In this document: positions 48,360-58,421 of the stretch, in pieces
Layout of the letters: each line of letters starts with the position of its first letter
How positions within the stretch are numbered: the stretch's first letter is position 1
Assembly (NCBI GenBank): GCA_937910695.1
Contig: CALEMW010000160.1
Location: 1 to 62,649 of the forward strand
Length of the DNA: 62,649 nt
Direction: 5' to 3'
Origin: an uncultured bacterium
Lineage (GTDB): Bacteria; Krumholzibacteriota; Krumholzibacteriia; LZORAL124-64-63
Position numbers and translations under genes: made by a program
Notes under the pieces: generated by a model
What the model was told of the DNA's origin: nothing
The model's input: only the letters and a program-made list of their open reading frames with translations
Databases searched by the model: none

Positions 48360-49631
48360 ATGATGAACCGCAGCTTGGTCCTACTCCTTGTGATGATGTG
48401 CCTGACATCCACCGTGCAGGCCCAGGAAGTGTCCATCGGGACTGTAAGGGAGGCCTGGGACCGCATGGACATCCTCGTCCAGCCTCTCGACGTCGTCTCC
48501 GGCGGCACGGAGGCCCAGGAAGCGGCCTGGGTCCTCGAGTCGGTCATCGGCGTCGACCTGGACTACAGCGGGCTGTTCAAAGCCCTCTCGCCGGCCGAGG
48601 GCGACACCACCACGGTGACTTTCGCCATCGAGGGTGTGCTCGAAGGGCGCCTGCCGGGCACGGCGGTGACGGACGCTGAGGCGGCGCCCGTCCTGAACCT
48701 GCGTCTGATGTCCTATCCCGGCCGCCAGGTCCTGCTCAACAAACGCTATCGCCCGACCTGGGACAAACTGCGCGCCTCGGCCCATCACTTCGTCGACGAA
48801 GTCGTGTTGTTCCTCCACGGTGAACCAGGCATCTGCCTGACCCGCATCGTTTTCGCCCGCGGCAGCGATGACCGTCGCGACATCCACTGCGTCGATTTCG
48901 ACGGCGAAGGCGAACTGCGCCTGACGGCCAACCGTCAGCTCAACCTGTTCCCGACCTGGTCGCCCGACAACAACCAACTCGCTTTCATGTCGTGGCGCGA
49001 AGGACAGCAAGGCATCTACCTGCTCGAGACGGCCACCGGTGAGGTGCGGGCGGTGAACGAGACGCCCGGCTCGAACCTGAACCCGGCGTGGCATCCGTCG
49101 GGAGAGGAGCTGCTGGTCTCTTTGTCCAAGGTCGGGCAGCACGAGATCTATCGGCTGGGCCTCCAAGGCAACATCATCCGGCGGTTGACGGTCAACCCGG
49201 CCATCGAGATCTCGCCCTCCTGGTCGCCCAACGGTCGCGACATCATCTTCACCAGCGATCAGACCGGGGCGCCGCAGATCTACATCATGGCGGCCGACGG
49301 TTCCAACAAGCGCCGACTGACCTTCGAAGGGCGCTACAACGATGCCGCAGCCTGGTCGCCCAACGGTGAGAAGATCGTCTATGCCACGAGGATTGGTGAC
49401 TTTACGCAGATCGTGCTCATCAATCCCGACGGCACCAACCGGTTCGAATTGACCGGTCCGGAGTGGCGCAACTGCGAGGATCCGAGCTGGGCTCCCGACA
49501 GCCGCCATATCGTTTTCGCCTCGGACAGGTCCGGAGTGTTCAAACTGTATGTTCTGGATATCCTTGAAGGAGGAATCCGTCAGTTGACGTTTGGGGACGA
49601 ACCGGATAAAACTCCAGATTGGTCCCATTGA
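48360..49631 (+). CDS. tolB: Tol-Pal system beta-propeller TolB
   Basis: A 423-residue periplasmic protein. Signal peptide (about 1-21), an N-terminal alpha/beta domain, and a beta-propeller with repeated units such as LFPTWSPDNNQLAFMSWR, ISPSWSPNGRDIIFTSDQ, DAAAWSPNGEKIVYATR and DPSWAPDSRHIVFASDR. TolB binds Pal and the transducer. Two adjacent ATG codons at 48360 and 48363 are both possible starts. Confidence 0.93.
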   Translation: MMNRSLVLLLVMMCLTSTVQAQEVSIGTVREAWDRMDILVQPLDVVSGGTEAQEAAWVLESVIGVDLDYSGLFKALSPAEGDTTTVTFAIEGVLEGRLPGTAVTDAEAAPVLNLRLMSYPGRQVLLNKRYRPTWDKLRASAHHFVDEVVLFLHGEPGICLTRIVFARGSDDRRDIHCVDFDGEGELRLTANRQLNLFPTWSPDNNQLAFMSWREGQQGIYLLETATGEVRAVNETPGSNLNPAWHPSGEELLVSLSKVGQHEIYRLGLQGNIIRRLTVNPAIEISPSWSPNGRDIIFTSDQTGAPQIYIMAADGSNKRRLTFEGRYNDAAAWSPNGEKIVYATRIGDFTQIVLINPDGTNRFELTGPEWRNCEDPSWAPDSRHIVFASDRSGVFKLYVLDILEGGIRQLTFGDEPDKTPDWSH

Positions 49632-49705
49632 TGGCAAGGTGTTACATTGCCCGCCCAAGGACCTTGATCGAACCTCCTCGTGAAGAGGGAAAGGAGCTTG
49701 TTACT

Positions 49706-50248
49706 ATGATTCGCAAGCTTGGCCTACTGATGTTTATCCTCGGTTTGTTGCTGGCTGTCGGCTGTGGCAAAGATGCACCCGTGGTTGTCGACGATCCCAC
49801 CACCTCGATTCCGATGGAGACCGTTCCCGAAGAACCCGTGGCCGAAGAGCCCGAGCCCGTCGACGTCGTTCCGTCCGGCCCCACAGCCGAGGACTACGCC
49901 CGGATGGCTCCGCAGGAATACGGCATCGAGGATCTGTTCTTTGCTTTCGACGAGTACACGCTCTCGACCGAAGCGATGATGCTGCTCGAAGCGAGCGCCC
50001 GCATCATGAAGGAACACTCCGTGTTGACGTATGTCATCGAAGGCCACTGCGACGAGCGCGGTACCGTCGAGTACAACCTGGCCCTGGGTGAGAAGCGCGC
50101 CATCGCCGCGCGCGACTACCTGGTCTCGCTGGGCGTACCCGCGAGCCAACTGCGCATCACCTCGTACGGCGAGGAGCGCCCGTTCTCCAACGGCCACGGC
50201 GAAAGCGCCTGGGCCTTGAACCGTCGGGCCCACTTCTCCCGTCCCTAA
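49706..50248 (+). CDS. pal: Peptidoglycan-associated lipoprotein Pal
   Basis: A 180-residue lipoprotein. Signal peptide and lipobox LAVGC (Cys20), a Pro/Glu/Val linker, and an OmpA-like domain (about 75-180) with IEGHCDERGTVEYNLALGEKRA that binds diaminopimelate of peptidoglycan. ATG at 49706 with AAAGGAG nine bases upstream; the longer frame to 49619 overlaps tolB and gives no signal peptide. Confidence 0.95.
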   Translation: MIRKLGLLMFILGLLLAVGCGKDAPVVVDDPTTSIPMETVPEEPVAEEPEPVDVVPSGPTAEDYARMAPQEYGIEDLFFAFDEYTLSTEAMMLLEASARIMKEHSVLTYVIEGHCDERGTVEYNLALGEKRAIAARDYLVSLGVPASQLRITSYGEERPFSNGHGESAWALNRRAHFSRP

Positions 50249-50257
50249 GGAGGGATC

Positions 50258-51040
50258 ATGAAGCTCTGGCTGTTGCGCACTGCGTGTCTGTCTTTTTTCG
50301 TAGCCCTCGCCGGTTGCTCGCCCCAGTTCGCTGGCATCGAGAGTTCCGTCGACCGCAACGGCGAAGAGATCGCCCGCATGCGCGATGACCAGATGCTGAT
50401 CCGTCAAGAGCTCGAGTCCATCAGCCGTCTGTTGAAGGCCGACAACGGCAGCGGTGAGAACCAGGACGTGCGCGTCCAGACCCGCCTCGCCCAGCTCGAC
50501 GGCAAAATCGAGCAGCTGTTGCGGCTGCAGCAGGACAACGCCGAGTATGTTCGCGGCTTGTCGGCGAGGGTCGACCTGCTGACGACCCGGCTCGGCGTGC
50601 CGACCATCGGCGAGTACAAGTCGGTGGACGACGACCCAGCAGGCGACGGGCTGGACGTTTTGCCGGAAGAGGGTCAGTCGCTGTTCGATGCGGCCAAGCT
50701 CGACCGCAACCGAGGCAACGACGATCTGGCGCGGGAGGGGTTCAATGACTTTCTCACGCGTTATCCCCGTTCAGAACTCGCCGACGAGGCGCTGTACTGG
50801 CTCGGGGAAATGGCGTATGCCCGTGGCGACTATGTCGAGGCCCTGGACAAACTGGGGCTTCTCGTCGCAGAGCATCCACAATCGATGCTCCGCGCCGACG
50901 CCCTGATGAAGCAGATATTCTGCCACCAAGGCCTCGGCCAGAATGACCGGGCCCAAGAGATGCTGCTGCGTCTCCAGACCGAGTTCCCCGATTCCGAGCA
51001 GGCAGCCCTGGCGGCTGCCGGTCTCGGCGAAGGGGAATGA
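50258..51040 (+). CDS. cpoB: CpoB/YbgF-type lipoprotein
   Basis: A 260-residue protein with lipobox ALAGC (Cys20), an N-terminal coiled coil (about 25-110) and C-terminal TPRs (SLFDAAKLDRNRGNDDLAREGFNDFL, EALYWLGEMAYARGDYVEAL, ADALMKQIFCHQGLGQNDRAQEML). This is the layout of CpoB, the usual last gene of tol-pal operons, which ties Tol to septal peptidoglycan synthesis. Here it seems lipid-anchored rather than soluble. Confidence 0.88.
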   Translation: MKLWLLRTACLSFFVALAGCSPQFAGIESSVDRNGEEIARMRDDQMLIRQELESISRLLKADNGSGENQDVRVQTRLAQLDGKIEQLLRLQQDNAEYVRGLSARVDLLTTRLGVPTIGEYKSVDDDPAGDGLDVLPEEGQSLFDAAKLDRNRGNDDLAREGFNDFLTRYPRSELADEALYWLGEMAYARGDYVEALDKLGLLVAEHPQSMLRADALMKQIFCHQGLGQNDRAQEMLLRLQTEFPDSEQAALAAAGLGEGE

Positions 51041-51062
51041 TCCCGACGCAAGGGGGAGGGCC

Positions 51063-51386
51063 ATGCCCAAGTATTCTGTCCTGAAGATGGCCCGCGACCT
51101 GGCCCAGCCGTTCCGGCCGGTGGAGATCGCGGAACTCGACGGCTCCTACCACAGCTTCATCGTGCGCTACAGCGGCGACTTCGTGGCCCACAGCCACAAG
51201 GCCGACGAGTTCATCTACATTCTCGAAGGTTTGATCGAGGTGGAGATGGGCAATAAGACAGTTGAGTTGAAGCAAGGGGACGCTCTTCTCATTCCAGCCG
51301 GTGTCACCCACAGGCCTCGGTGCAAGAACATGGCCCTCGCTCTCGTGTTCGAGACCAAGGGCCTGCAGGTCGCCGGAAACGAGTGA
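51063..51386 (+). CDS. Small cupin-domain protein
   Basis: A 107-residue single-domain cupin. HSHKADEFIYILEG (motif 1) and LLIPAGVTHRPRC (motif 2) keep the typical metal-binding histidines and glutamate. The ligand is unknown. ATG at 51063 with AGGGGGAGGG upstream, 22 bp after cpoB, so probably the last gene of the tol-pal transcript; a strong terminator follows. Confidence 0.85.
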   Translation: MPKYSVLKMARDLAQPFRPVEIAELDGSYHSFIVRYSGDFVAHSHKADEFIYILEGLIEVEMGNKTVELKQGDALLIPAGVTHRPRCKNMALALVFETKGLQVAGNE

Positions 51387-51429
51387 TCTGACCCGTGAGC
51401 GATGATTGAGAAATGTGAGATTGGTTCGA

Positions 51430-52464
51430 TCAGAGGCCGGCCCCGAATTCGGGGTCGGCCATCTTTTTTTCGATCCAGAGCACGGTGCCGCGGCTGCCGA
51501 TGAACAGGGGCACGCGTTCGTGGATGGAGTCGGGAATGCGGTCGAGGATGGGGCCGTTCCCGTCGCTGGCGTAGCCGCCTGCATGCTCGGCGATCATGGC
51601 CAAGGGAGCCGCTTCGTAAACGAGACGCAGCTTGCCGTTGGGCACATCTTCGGTCGCCGGGTAGAGAAAGACGCCGCCATAGAGCAGATTGCGATGGAAG
51701 TCCGAAACCAGCGAGCCGATGTAGCGTGCCGTGCAGCCCTTTCCGGCGGTGCCGTCGCAGCCGTACTTGAGTTTGCGGACGATCTCCTTCATCTGCTGTG
51801 TCCAGCGGGGTTCGTTGCCCTCGTTGACCGAATAGATGCCGGCCTCGAACGGGATCTTGATGTTCTGGTGACTGAGCAGGAATTCGCCGATGCCCGGATC
51901 GAGTGTAAAACCGTGCACTCCGTGGCCTGCGGTATAGACGAACATCGTGGACGAACCGTAGACCACATAGCCCGCCGCCACGATTTTCGAACCCGACTGC
52001 AGGACGTCGCGAAGCTGACCCGGCCCATGAGGCGAAACCCGTGCGTAGATGGCGAAGATGGTCCCGATGCTCACGTTCGCATCGATGTTGCTCGATCCGT
52101 CCAGGGGGTCGAACACGACCAGATACTTGCCGCTGCCGCTCCCGAAATCGACTTCGAGCACGTCTTCCAGTTCCTCAGACCCGAGCAGACAGACCTGCCC
52201 CTTGCGTCCTAGGCAACGCAGCATGGTGGCGTTGGCGTACTCGTCGAGTTTCTGCACCTGCTCGCCCTGGACATTCTCGTCGCCGGTGGCGCCGAGGATG
52301 TCCACGAGGCCGGCGTGGGAGACTTCGCGGGCGATGATCTTGGCCGCGAAGGAGATGTCGCCGAGCAGGCTCGTAAGGTCGCCGCTGGCGCCGGGATGCA
52401 GATTCTGCATCTCCAGGATGTGGTTTTCGACGTTCATCAGGTTGTGGGACGGCTGCAGGGTCAT
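51430..52464 (-). CDS. fbp: Class I fructose-1,6-bisphosphatase
   Basis: A 344-residue gluconeogenic enzyme that hydrolyses fructose-1,6-bisphosphate. SEELE (96-100) and DPLDGSSNIDANVSIGTIF (119-137) hold the metal-binding residues, and the C-terminal half has LYGGVFLYPA and EAAPLAMIAEHAGG. Length normal. ATG with GAGGA upstream on the minus strand. It stands alone, convergent with the cupin gene and divergent from pruA. Confidence 0.95.
   Translation of the reverse strand: MTLQPSHNLMNVENHILEMQNLHPGASGDLTSLLGDISFAAKIIAREVSHAGLVDILGATGDENVQGEQVQKLDEYANATMLRCLGRKGQVCLLGSEELEDVLEVDFGSGSGKYLVVFDPLDGSSNIDANVSIGTIFAIYARVSPHGPGQLRDVLQSGSKIVAAGYVVYGSSTMFVYTAGHGVHGFTLDPGIGEFLLSHQNIKIPFEAGIYSVNEGNEPRWTQQMKEIVRKLKYGCDGTAGKGCTARYIGSLVSDFHRNLLYGGVFLYPATEDVPNGKLRLVYEAAPLAMIAEHAGGYASDGNGPILDRIPDSIHERVPLFIGSRGTVLWIEKKMADPEFGAGL
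51435..51470 (+). terminator. Terminator inside the end of convergent fbp
   Basis: Stem GGCCGGCCCCG / CGGGGTCGGCC (one G-T pair) with AATT loop, followed by ATCTTTTTTT. It ends the + strand tol-pal/cupin transcript and overlaps the last codons of fbp on the minus strand. Confidence 0.88.
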
Positions 52465-52696
52465 GACGTTCCTCGCATGGTCTTCGGGTTCATAATCGGC
52501 ACCAATGTAGCAGGACCCGGGCCGTCGGGCGAGCCCTGCGTCACATTTCGGCGCCGGGAACGGACACTAGGGTTGCCAAGGGCGGGGAGGTTGGCCATCT
52601 TCGGGCGTGGCGCTCCGGCGTCCGCCGACCCTGCCCGCGAATCCTCCGGGCGACCAGGCACCTCGACCCGCTGCCATCGCAGCCAGGAGGCGCGTC

Positions 52697-54331
<1,635 letters not shown>

Positions 54332-54351
54332 ATGGTCGGTTCGGAATAAGA

Positions 54352-54379
54352 GAAGGGGCGGCCTTGGAGCCGCCCCTTC
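54352..54379 (+). terminator. Terminator after pruA
   Basis: Eleven-base-pair stem GAAGGGGCGGC / GCCGCCCCTTC, 20 bp after the pruA stop, with a six-base loop. No long T run on the + strand. Confidence 0.75.
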
Positions 54380-54389
54380 GTCGTATCTG

Positions 54390-54475
54390 TGGTGCCGGAG
54401 GTGGGGCTCGAACCCACACGTTCCGAAGAACAACGGATTTTGAGTCCGTCGCGTCTGCCATTCCGCCACTCCGGC
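54390..54475 (-). tRNA. tRNA-Leu (anticodon CAA)
   Basis: On the minus strand the acceptor GCCGGAG pairs with CTCCGGC followed by an encoded ACCA. The anticodon stem-loop ACGGA-CTCAAAA-TCCGT gives anticodon CAA (reads UUG). The variable arm is long with a stem (class II), as expected for leucine, and the T-arm is GTGGG-TTCGAGC-CCCAC. 86 nt including CCA. Confidence 0.95.
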
Positions 54476-54484
54476 GCCGGGAAG

Positions 54485-54513
54485 ATGATAGGCAGAGGGT
54501 GGGGGCTCGTCAA
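54485..54513 (-). promoter_or_regulatory. Promoter of tRNA-Leu
   Basis: Reading the minus strand: TTGACG (54513-54508), 17-bp spacer, TATCAT (54490-54485), ten bases before the tRNA 5' end. A very good sigma70-type match. Confidence 0.65.
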
Positions 54514-54585
54514 GGACGGGTGACCATGCCTGCCGCCCTCGGCGTTCCAACCCTCTGGCTATCGTCGTCGCCGATGAAGTTGGAT

Positions 54586-54616
54586 TTGACACCGGAGACG
54601 GGTTTGGTCATATTAT
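54586..54616 (+). promoter_or_regulatory. Promoter of tRNA-Ala
   Basis: Consensus TTGACA at 54586-54591 and TATTAT at 54611-54616 (19-bp spacer; CATATT at 17 bp also possible), ten bases before the tRNA 5' end. Confidence 0.6.
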
Positions 54617-54626
54617 GCCCTCGCGT

Positions 54627-54702
54627 GGGGCCATAGCTCAGCTGGGAGAGCGCATGACTGGCAGTCATGAGGTCTGGGGTTCGATCCCCCATGGCTCCAC
54701 CA
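54627..54702 (+). tRNA. tRNA-Ala (anticodon GGC)
   Basis: 76-nt cloverleaf with acceptor GGGGCCA / TGGCTCC including the alanine identity pair G3-U70, D-arm TAGCTCAGCTGGGAGAGC, anticodon stem-loop CATGA-CTGGCAG-TCATG (GGC), T-arm GGGG-TTCGATC-CCCC region and an encoded ACCA. Confidence 0.97.
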
Positions 54703-54709
54703 AAACATC

Positions 54710-54737
54710 AAGACCCTCGCTCAGGCGAGGGTCTTTT
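54710..54737 (+). terminator. Terminator after tRNA-Ala
   Basis: Perfect ten-base-pair stem AGACCCTCGC / GCGAGGGTCT with loop TCAG, then TTTT. It may also serve the usher operon arriving from the other strand. Confidence 0.88.
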
Positions 54738-54765
54738 CTATAGATCCGCTGATTTCGAACCATTC

Positions 54766-57465
54766 CTACCGCCCAGCCTGCCTCTCATTCACGAAGTGCA
54801 GAGTGAAGTCGTTCCCGTCCGCCACGCCGCCGTCGACCGGCACCGCCACGGCCACCGGCGCCGGTTTGCGCAGCCGCCGCCTGATCAATCCGTCTTCCTT
54901 GATGTGCACCTCGTACCAGCCCGGTGGGACTTCCTGGAACAGATAATAGCCGTCGAATTCGCTGATGGCCGTACGGATCGTACGTTGGGTGAGATCGACG
55001 AGTTCGAGCTGCAGACCGCGCAGGGGGAGGCGGCCGGTGGGGGTCTGCACGTAAAGGGTGCCTTCGATGTCGCCGGAATAGGTGACGGGGAATTCCAGGA
55101 CCACGTGGCCGCCGGCATGGCCGGTGGCCGTGCGGCCGGGAACCACCGGCAGCAGATAGGGGTCTTCGAGGGATTCCAGGTCCAGGGTGACGTCGCGTTC
55201 GCGATGGGCGGGCAGACCACCGATGTAGGCCTGGCCGCCGCTGTCGGTGATCACGTCGCGGCCGGCGCCGACCCCGGCGAGGCGTACACCTGAGAGAGGG
55301 TCGTCGCGACCATCGAACATACCATTCCCGTTGCGGTCGAGGAACACGCGGGCGGTGGCGCTGTAGCCGTCGGTCATGCGCTGCCGCTGCACATGGAGGC
55401 GGGATTGGTCGGGCACTTTGGTGAACGAGGTGGTGACCGCCAGACTGATGAATGCGTTTTGCTCGTTGGTGTCGTGGGTGTTGAGGCTGAGCTGGTAGCT
55501 GTCCATCAGCAAGGCCAAGGAGCCGCCGATGGTCGTGGTGCCGAGATCACCGATGTGCTTCTGCACGGTGGCGCCCAAGCGAAGGCGGGTCACGGGGTGC
55601 CAGGCGGCGCTGGCCGCCACGGATTCGAGACCGGCTTCGGGCTGAAAGCTCGTCCGCAGGGAGCCGCGCAGCATGACCGGACCCCAGTAGCCGCTGGCGA
55701 TCTGATCGCTGTAGAGTTGTGTGAAGTCGCTGTATTCGGAGATGCTGTGCCGGTACCCGACCTTGGTCGACACATGGATCCGGTTCATGGATGTGGCGGC
55801 GCGCAGCTCGGCAAGGTCTTGGCGTGCAATGCCGCGGTTGGCGAAGGCCGAGCTCTGGAGCTTGAAATCGTAGCTCAGCGGACGCCGGCGCCATTGGGCG
55901 TTGCCGCCGAGGCGGAGCTGGGTCTCGCGGGTGCGTTGCTGGTCCGGGGAGTTGGCATCGCTGACGAAGTCGCTGAACAGGGAGTGATCGAAGGTGAGGG
56001 AACGTCCGAACATTCGGCCTTGTCCCGCAAAACTCATCGCAGTGCCGCCGCCGGCGTTGTTCACATAGGTGCTCTGCAAATGCAGGCCGCGCCAGACGGT
56101 CTGGGCGGAGAGGCTGCGGTAGGTGCGCTCGATGCCTTCGAGGGGTTGGCGTGTCCAAGAGGCGACCAACGACAGGGTGCGACTCAGGCCGAAGCCGGCT
56201 TCGGCGTGCGCCGTCCAGAGCCCGCGGTCGGGGGAGTCGGCGAGTTGATCGTCGCCGACGATCAGAAAGCGATCGTCCTGAACCGTGAACAGCCGCCATG
56301 TCATCTGGCCGGGCGGGATCATCTCCCCGCCAACGGTCACGATACGTGTCTGCTCGCGCACCTGGCCCTGGGGTCCATACATGACCGTGCGGAATTCGTT
56401 GCGGCCGAAGAGAAGCGGCACGTCCTTGAAGAGATACCGTCCGTATTCATCCACCGAGCCGAAGTCGAGCAGGGAGTTGTTGGCGTAGAGTTCGACGTCC
56501 CAGCCGGGGTTGCCGTCGCCTTCGATCTCCGTGGCGTCGAAGCGGTCGGGCCGTTTCAAAGCGCGGTTGTCGAGCTGGAAGCCACGTCCCAGTTTACCGC
56601 GCAGAACCAAAGGCGTGCTCGGCGCGTAGAGATCGCCGAATTCGAAACGGTTGGCCCGCAGGGGCCCCAGCAGCTCCCCGTCGGAGTCGGTTCGCCCGGC
56701 CGTGACACGGGCTACGTCGATGAAGCGCTCGCCCCCTTCATGGGCGGCGAACATGTGGGTGCTCAGGGTCGCGATATCGCCGGCGGTCTGCAGCGACGAC
56801 CGTGGGGCCATGTCTTCGCCCCGCCCACGGTATTCCGCCGACACGTCCATGACGGGCCAGGTGAAGGCGCTGTAATCGGCTTTCTCGACCGGGAAGGCGA
56901 TGAGGTTGCGGGTCTTGGCCAAGGCAGAGGCGCGCGCTTCTTCACGTCGTAGACGGCGTTCTACCGGCAGATCCTCGCGGCCGGTCATCACCGCGAGCAG
57001 CTGTCCGGTGCGGACGTCGATGTCCACGGGGAACCAGGTGGAAAGCACGGACGCATCCACGTAGATATCGTCTTCGGCGACGGCGGCGGCGCCTGGGGGC
57101 AGCGTCAGGGCTTCGCCGCCGACCACCACGCGGCCGGCACCGATGTCCACTGAGAACGTACGGCTTTCATTCTGGAACCAACCGGAAGCGCGGCCCGCCA
57201 GGGGGTCGACATCGACGGCGAATTCCAGCAGAGCCGTCGTGGCGCCGAGGGGCATCATGATGGTGTCGCCGATCCAGTAGGCGAGGATTCCTTCTGCTAG
57301 AAGGAGTTTCCCCAGCCTCAGTTCGAGAATCACCAGATGATCATCGTCGAGATTGGTCGCAGCTGCCGGCGCGGCGGTGAACGCGACGATCAGGCAGACA
57401 CCGGCGAGCACCATCATGGCGGTGCTCCAGGCGGCATACTGATCATGTCGTCGCGTGGAAATCAC
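54766..57465 (-). CDS. Usher-like outer-membrane protein with regulatory-like C-domain
   Basis: An 899-residue secreted protein: signal peptide (about 1-36), an N-terminal domain (about 38-150), a long stretch of alternating beta strands (about 190-700) as expected for a barrel, and a C-terminal Ig/carboxypeptidase-regulatory-like region (FLDRNGNGMFDGRDDPLSGV at about 715, then a transthyretin-like YYLFQEVPPGWYEV). VELYANNSLLDFGSVDEYGRYLFKDVPLLFGRNEF resembles the usher plug/barrel segment. With the chaperone and DUF4402-like subunits next to it, an alternative chaperone-usher translocation pore is the best reading. GTG start overlaps the chaperone stop. Confidence 0.72.
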   Translation of the reverse strand: MISTRRHDQYAAWSTAMMVLAGVCLIVAFTAAPAAATNLDDDHLVILELRLGKLLLAEGILAYWIGDTIMMPLGATTALLEFAVDVDPLAGRASGWFQNESRTFSVDIGAGRVVVGGEALTLPPGAAAVAEDDIYVDASVLSTWFPVDIDVRTGQLLAVMTGREDLPVERRLRREEARASALAKTRNLIAFPVEKADYSAFTWPVMDVSAEYRGRGEDMAPRSSLQTAGDIATLSTHMFAAHEGGERFIDVARVTAGRTDSDGELLGPLRANRFEFGDLYAPSTPLVLRGKLGRGFQLDNRALKRPDRFDATEIEGDGNPGWDVELYANNSLLDFGSVDEYGRYLFKDVPLLFGRNEFRTVMYGPQGQVREQTRIVTVGGEMIPPGQMTWRLFTVQDDRFLIVGDDQLADSPDRGLWTAHAEAGFGLSRTLSLVASWTRQPLEGIERTYRSLSAQTVWRGLHLQSTYVNNAGGGTAMSFAGQGRMFGRSLTFDHSLFSDFVSDANSPDQQRTRETQLRLGGNAQWRRRPLSYDFKLQSSAFANRGIARQDLAELRAATSMNRIHVSTKVGYRHSISEYSDFTQLYSDQIASGYWGPVMLRGSLRTSFQPEAGLESVAASAAWHPVTRLRLGATVQKHIGDLGTTTIGGSLALLMDSYQLSLNTHDTNEQNAFISLAVTTSFTKVPDQSRLHVQRQRMTDGYSATARVFLDRNGNGMFDGRDDPLSGVRLAGVGAGRDVITDSGGQAYIGGLPAHRERDVTLDLESLEDPYLLPVVPGRTATGHAGGHVVLEFPVTYSGDIEGTLYVQTPTGRLPLRGLQLELVDLTQRTIRTAISEFDGYYLFQEVPPGWYEVHIKEDGLIRRRLRKPAPVAVAVPVDGGVADGNDFTLHFVNERQAGR

Positions 57466-58307
57466 TCCTCGGTCTCCTCGGCGACGAGGTCGAGGCTCGT
57501 GTCCGCCCAGAGATCACCAAGACCCAGAGCGGTTTCTTCGAAGCGGATCGCGAGATGTCCACGGTCCAGAACAGCCTTGTTCGGGAGGGTGAGGGGAATC
57601 GACATGGTGCGGTGCAAGGTGGGATAGTAGACGGCCAGGCCGGCCAGCTTGGTCAGCAGGGTGGGTCGACCATCGACGATCCATTCCACGGTCAGGTCTC
57701 CGTAGACGGATCGGAGGCCGCTGCGCTCGAGGGTCAGCTGGAGCTGTGGACGTCCGTCTAGGGTGGTTGCGGTGTCCATCGCGACGGTTCCGAATTTGAT
57801 TTCGGCGGCGGGGTTGTCTCGGCGGATGATCACCGGAATCGTCGTTTCGAGGATGGCATGGGCGATCATTCGCTCGTCATTCTCGACCACATCGGGAACG
57901 GACTGGAACACGAGGTGGGTGCGGTACTCGCCCTTTTCGAGATTTTCCTCGCTCAGGTTGCGCAGCATGAGGCGGATCGTCTGACTGGCTCCCGGCTCCA
58001 GGACCACGCGACGGGGAGAGAAGCGCACGAGTTCGCTGGCTGGGTGCTCCCCGCGGAGATCCCCCTCCAGGTCCACGATCTGACCCGTCTCGAGCATCCG
58101 CTTGTCCTTCAACAGGATCCTGTATGTGGAGGTCGTATTGCCCCGGTTGGTCAAGTACACGGTTGCAACCCTGGACCGGCCCTCGAACATCACCCGCGTC
58201 GGGGCGATCACAAGACCGCTGGCGCGGCTGTCCAGAACGGAACCAGCCAGGACGATTCCCAACCACACGGCGATCCACATTCCGCGCGTCAATCGAGACC
58301 AAACCAT
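57462..58307 (-). CDS. Periplasmic fimbrial-type chaperone
   Basis: A 281-residue secreted protein (signal peptide about 1-30). Its two Ig-like domains match PapD-like chaperones: RVMFEGRSRVATVYLTNRGNTTSTYRI in the first, FSPRRVVLEPGASQTIRLMLRN (the conserved P-x-x-v-x-l-x-P-x-x-x-Q-x-v/i-R strand) and a second domain with IPVIIRRDNPAAEIKFG. It would cap subunits before the usher. Perfect RBS AAGGAGGA upstream of the ATG. Second in the operon to the pilin genes and overlapping the usher start. Confidence 0.82.
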   Translation of the reverse strand: MVWSRLTRGMWIAVWLGIVLAGSVLDSRASGLVIAPTRVMFEGRSRVATVYLTNRGNTTSTYRILLKDKRMLETGQIVDLEGDLRGEHPASELVRFSPRRVVLEPGASQTIRLMLRNLSEENLEKGEYRTHLVFQSVPDVVENDERMIAHAILETTIPVIIRRDNPAAEIKFGTVAMDTATTLDGRPQLQLTLERSGLRSVYGDLTVEWIVDGRPTLLTKLAGLAVYYPTLHRTMSIPLTLPNKAVLDRGHLAIRFEETALGLGDLWADTSLDLVAEETEE

Positions 58308-58421
58308 AAACGGTCCTCCTTACAGGCAAATCCGAGGCGTGATCGACGTAGAAACCCGATCGTAGGCCGCCCACGGAGAAAACACATCGCAACCGACGTG
58401 CCATCGCTTCGCGAAAGAGGA

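Noticed and set aside
51406-52212. 268-codon open frame on the + strand
   Set aside because: It is antisense to fbp, which has clear active-site motifs; the frame shows no family pattern and starts upstream of a terminator hairpin.
55393-56952. 519-codon + strand frame
   Set aside because: Antisense of the usher-like gene, with no signal peptide or recognisable domain.
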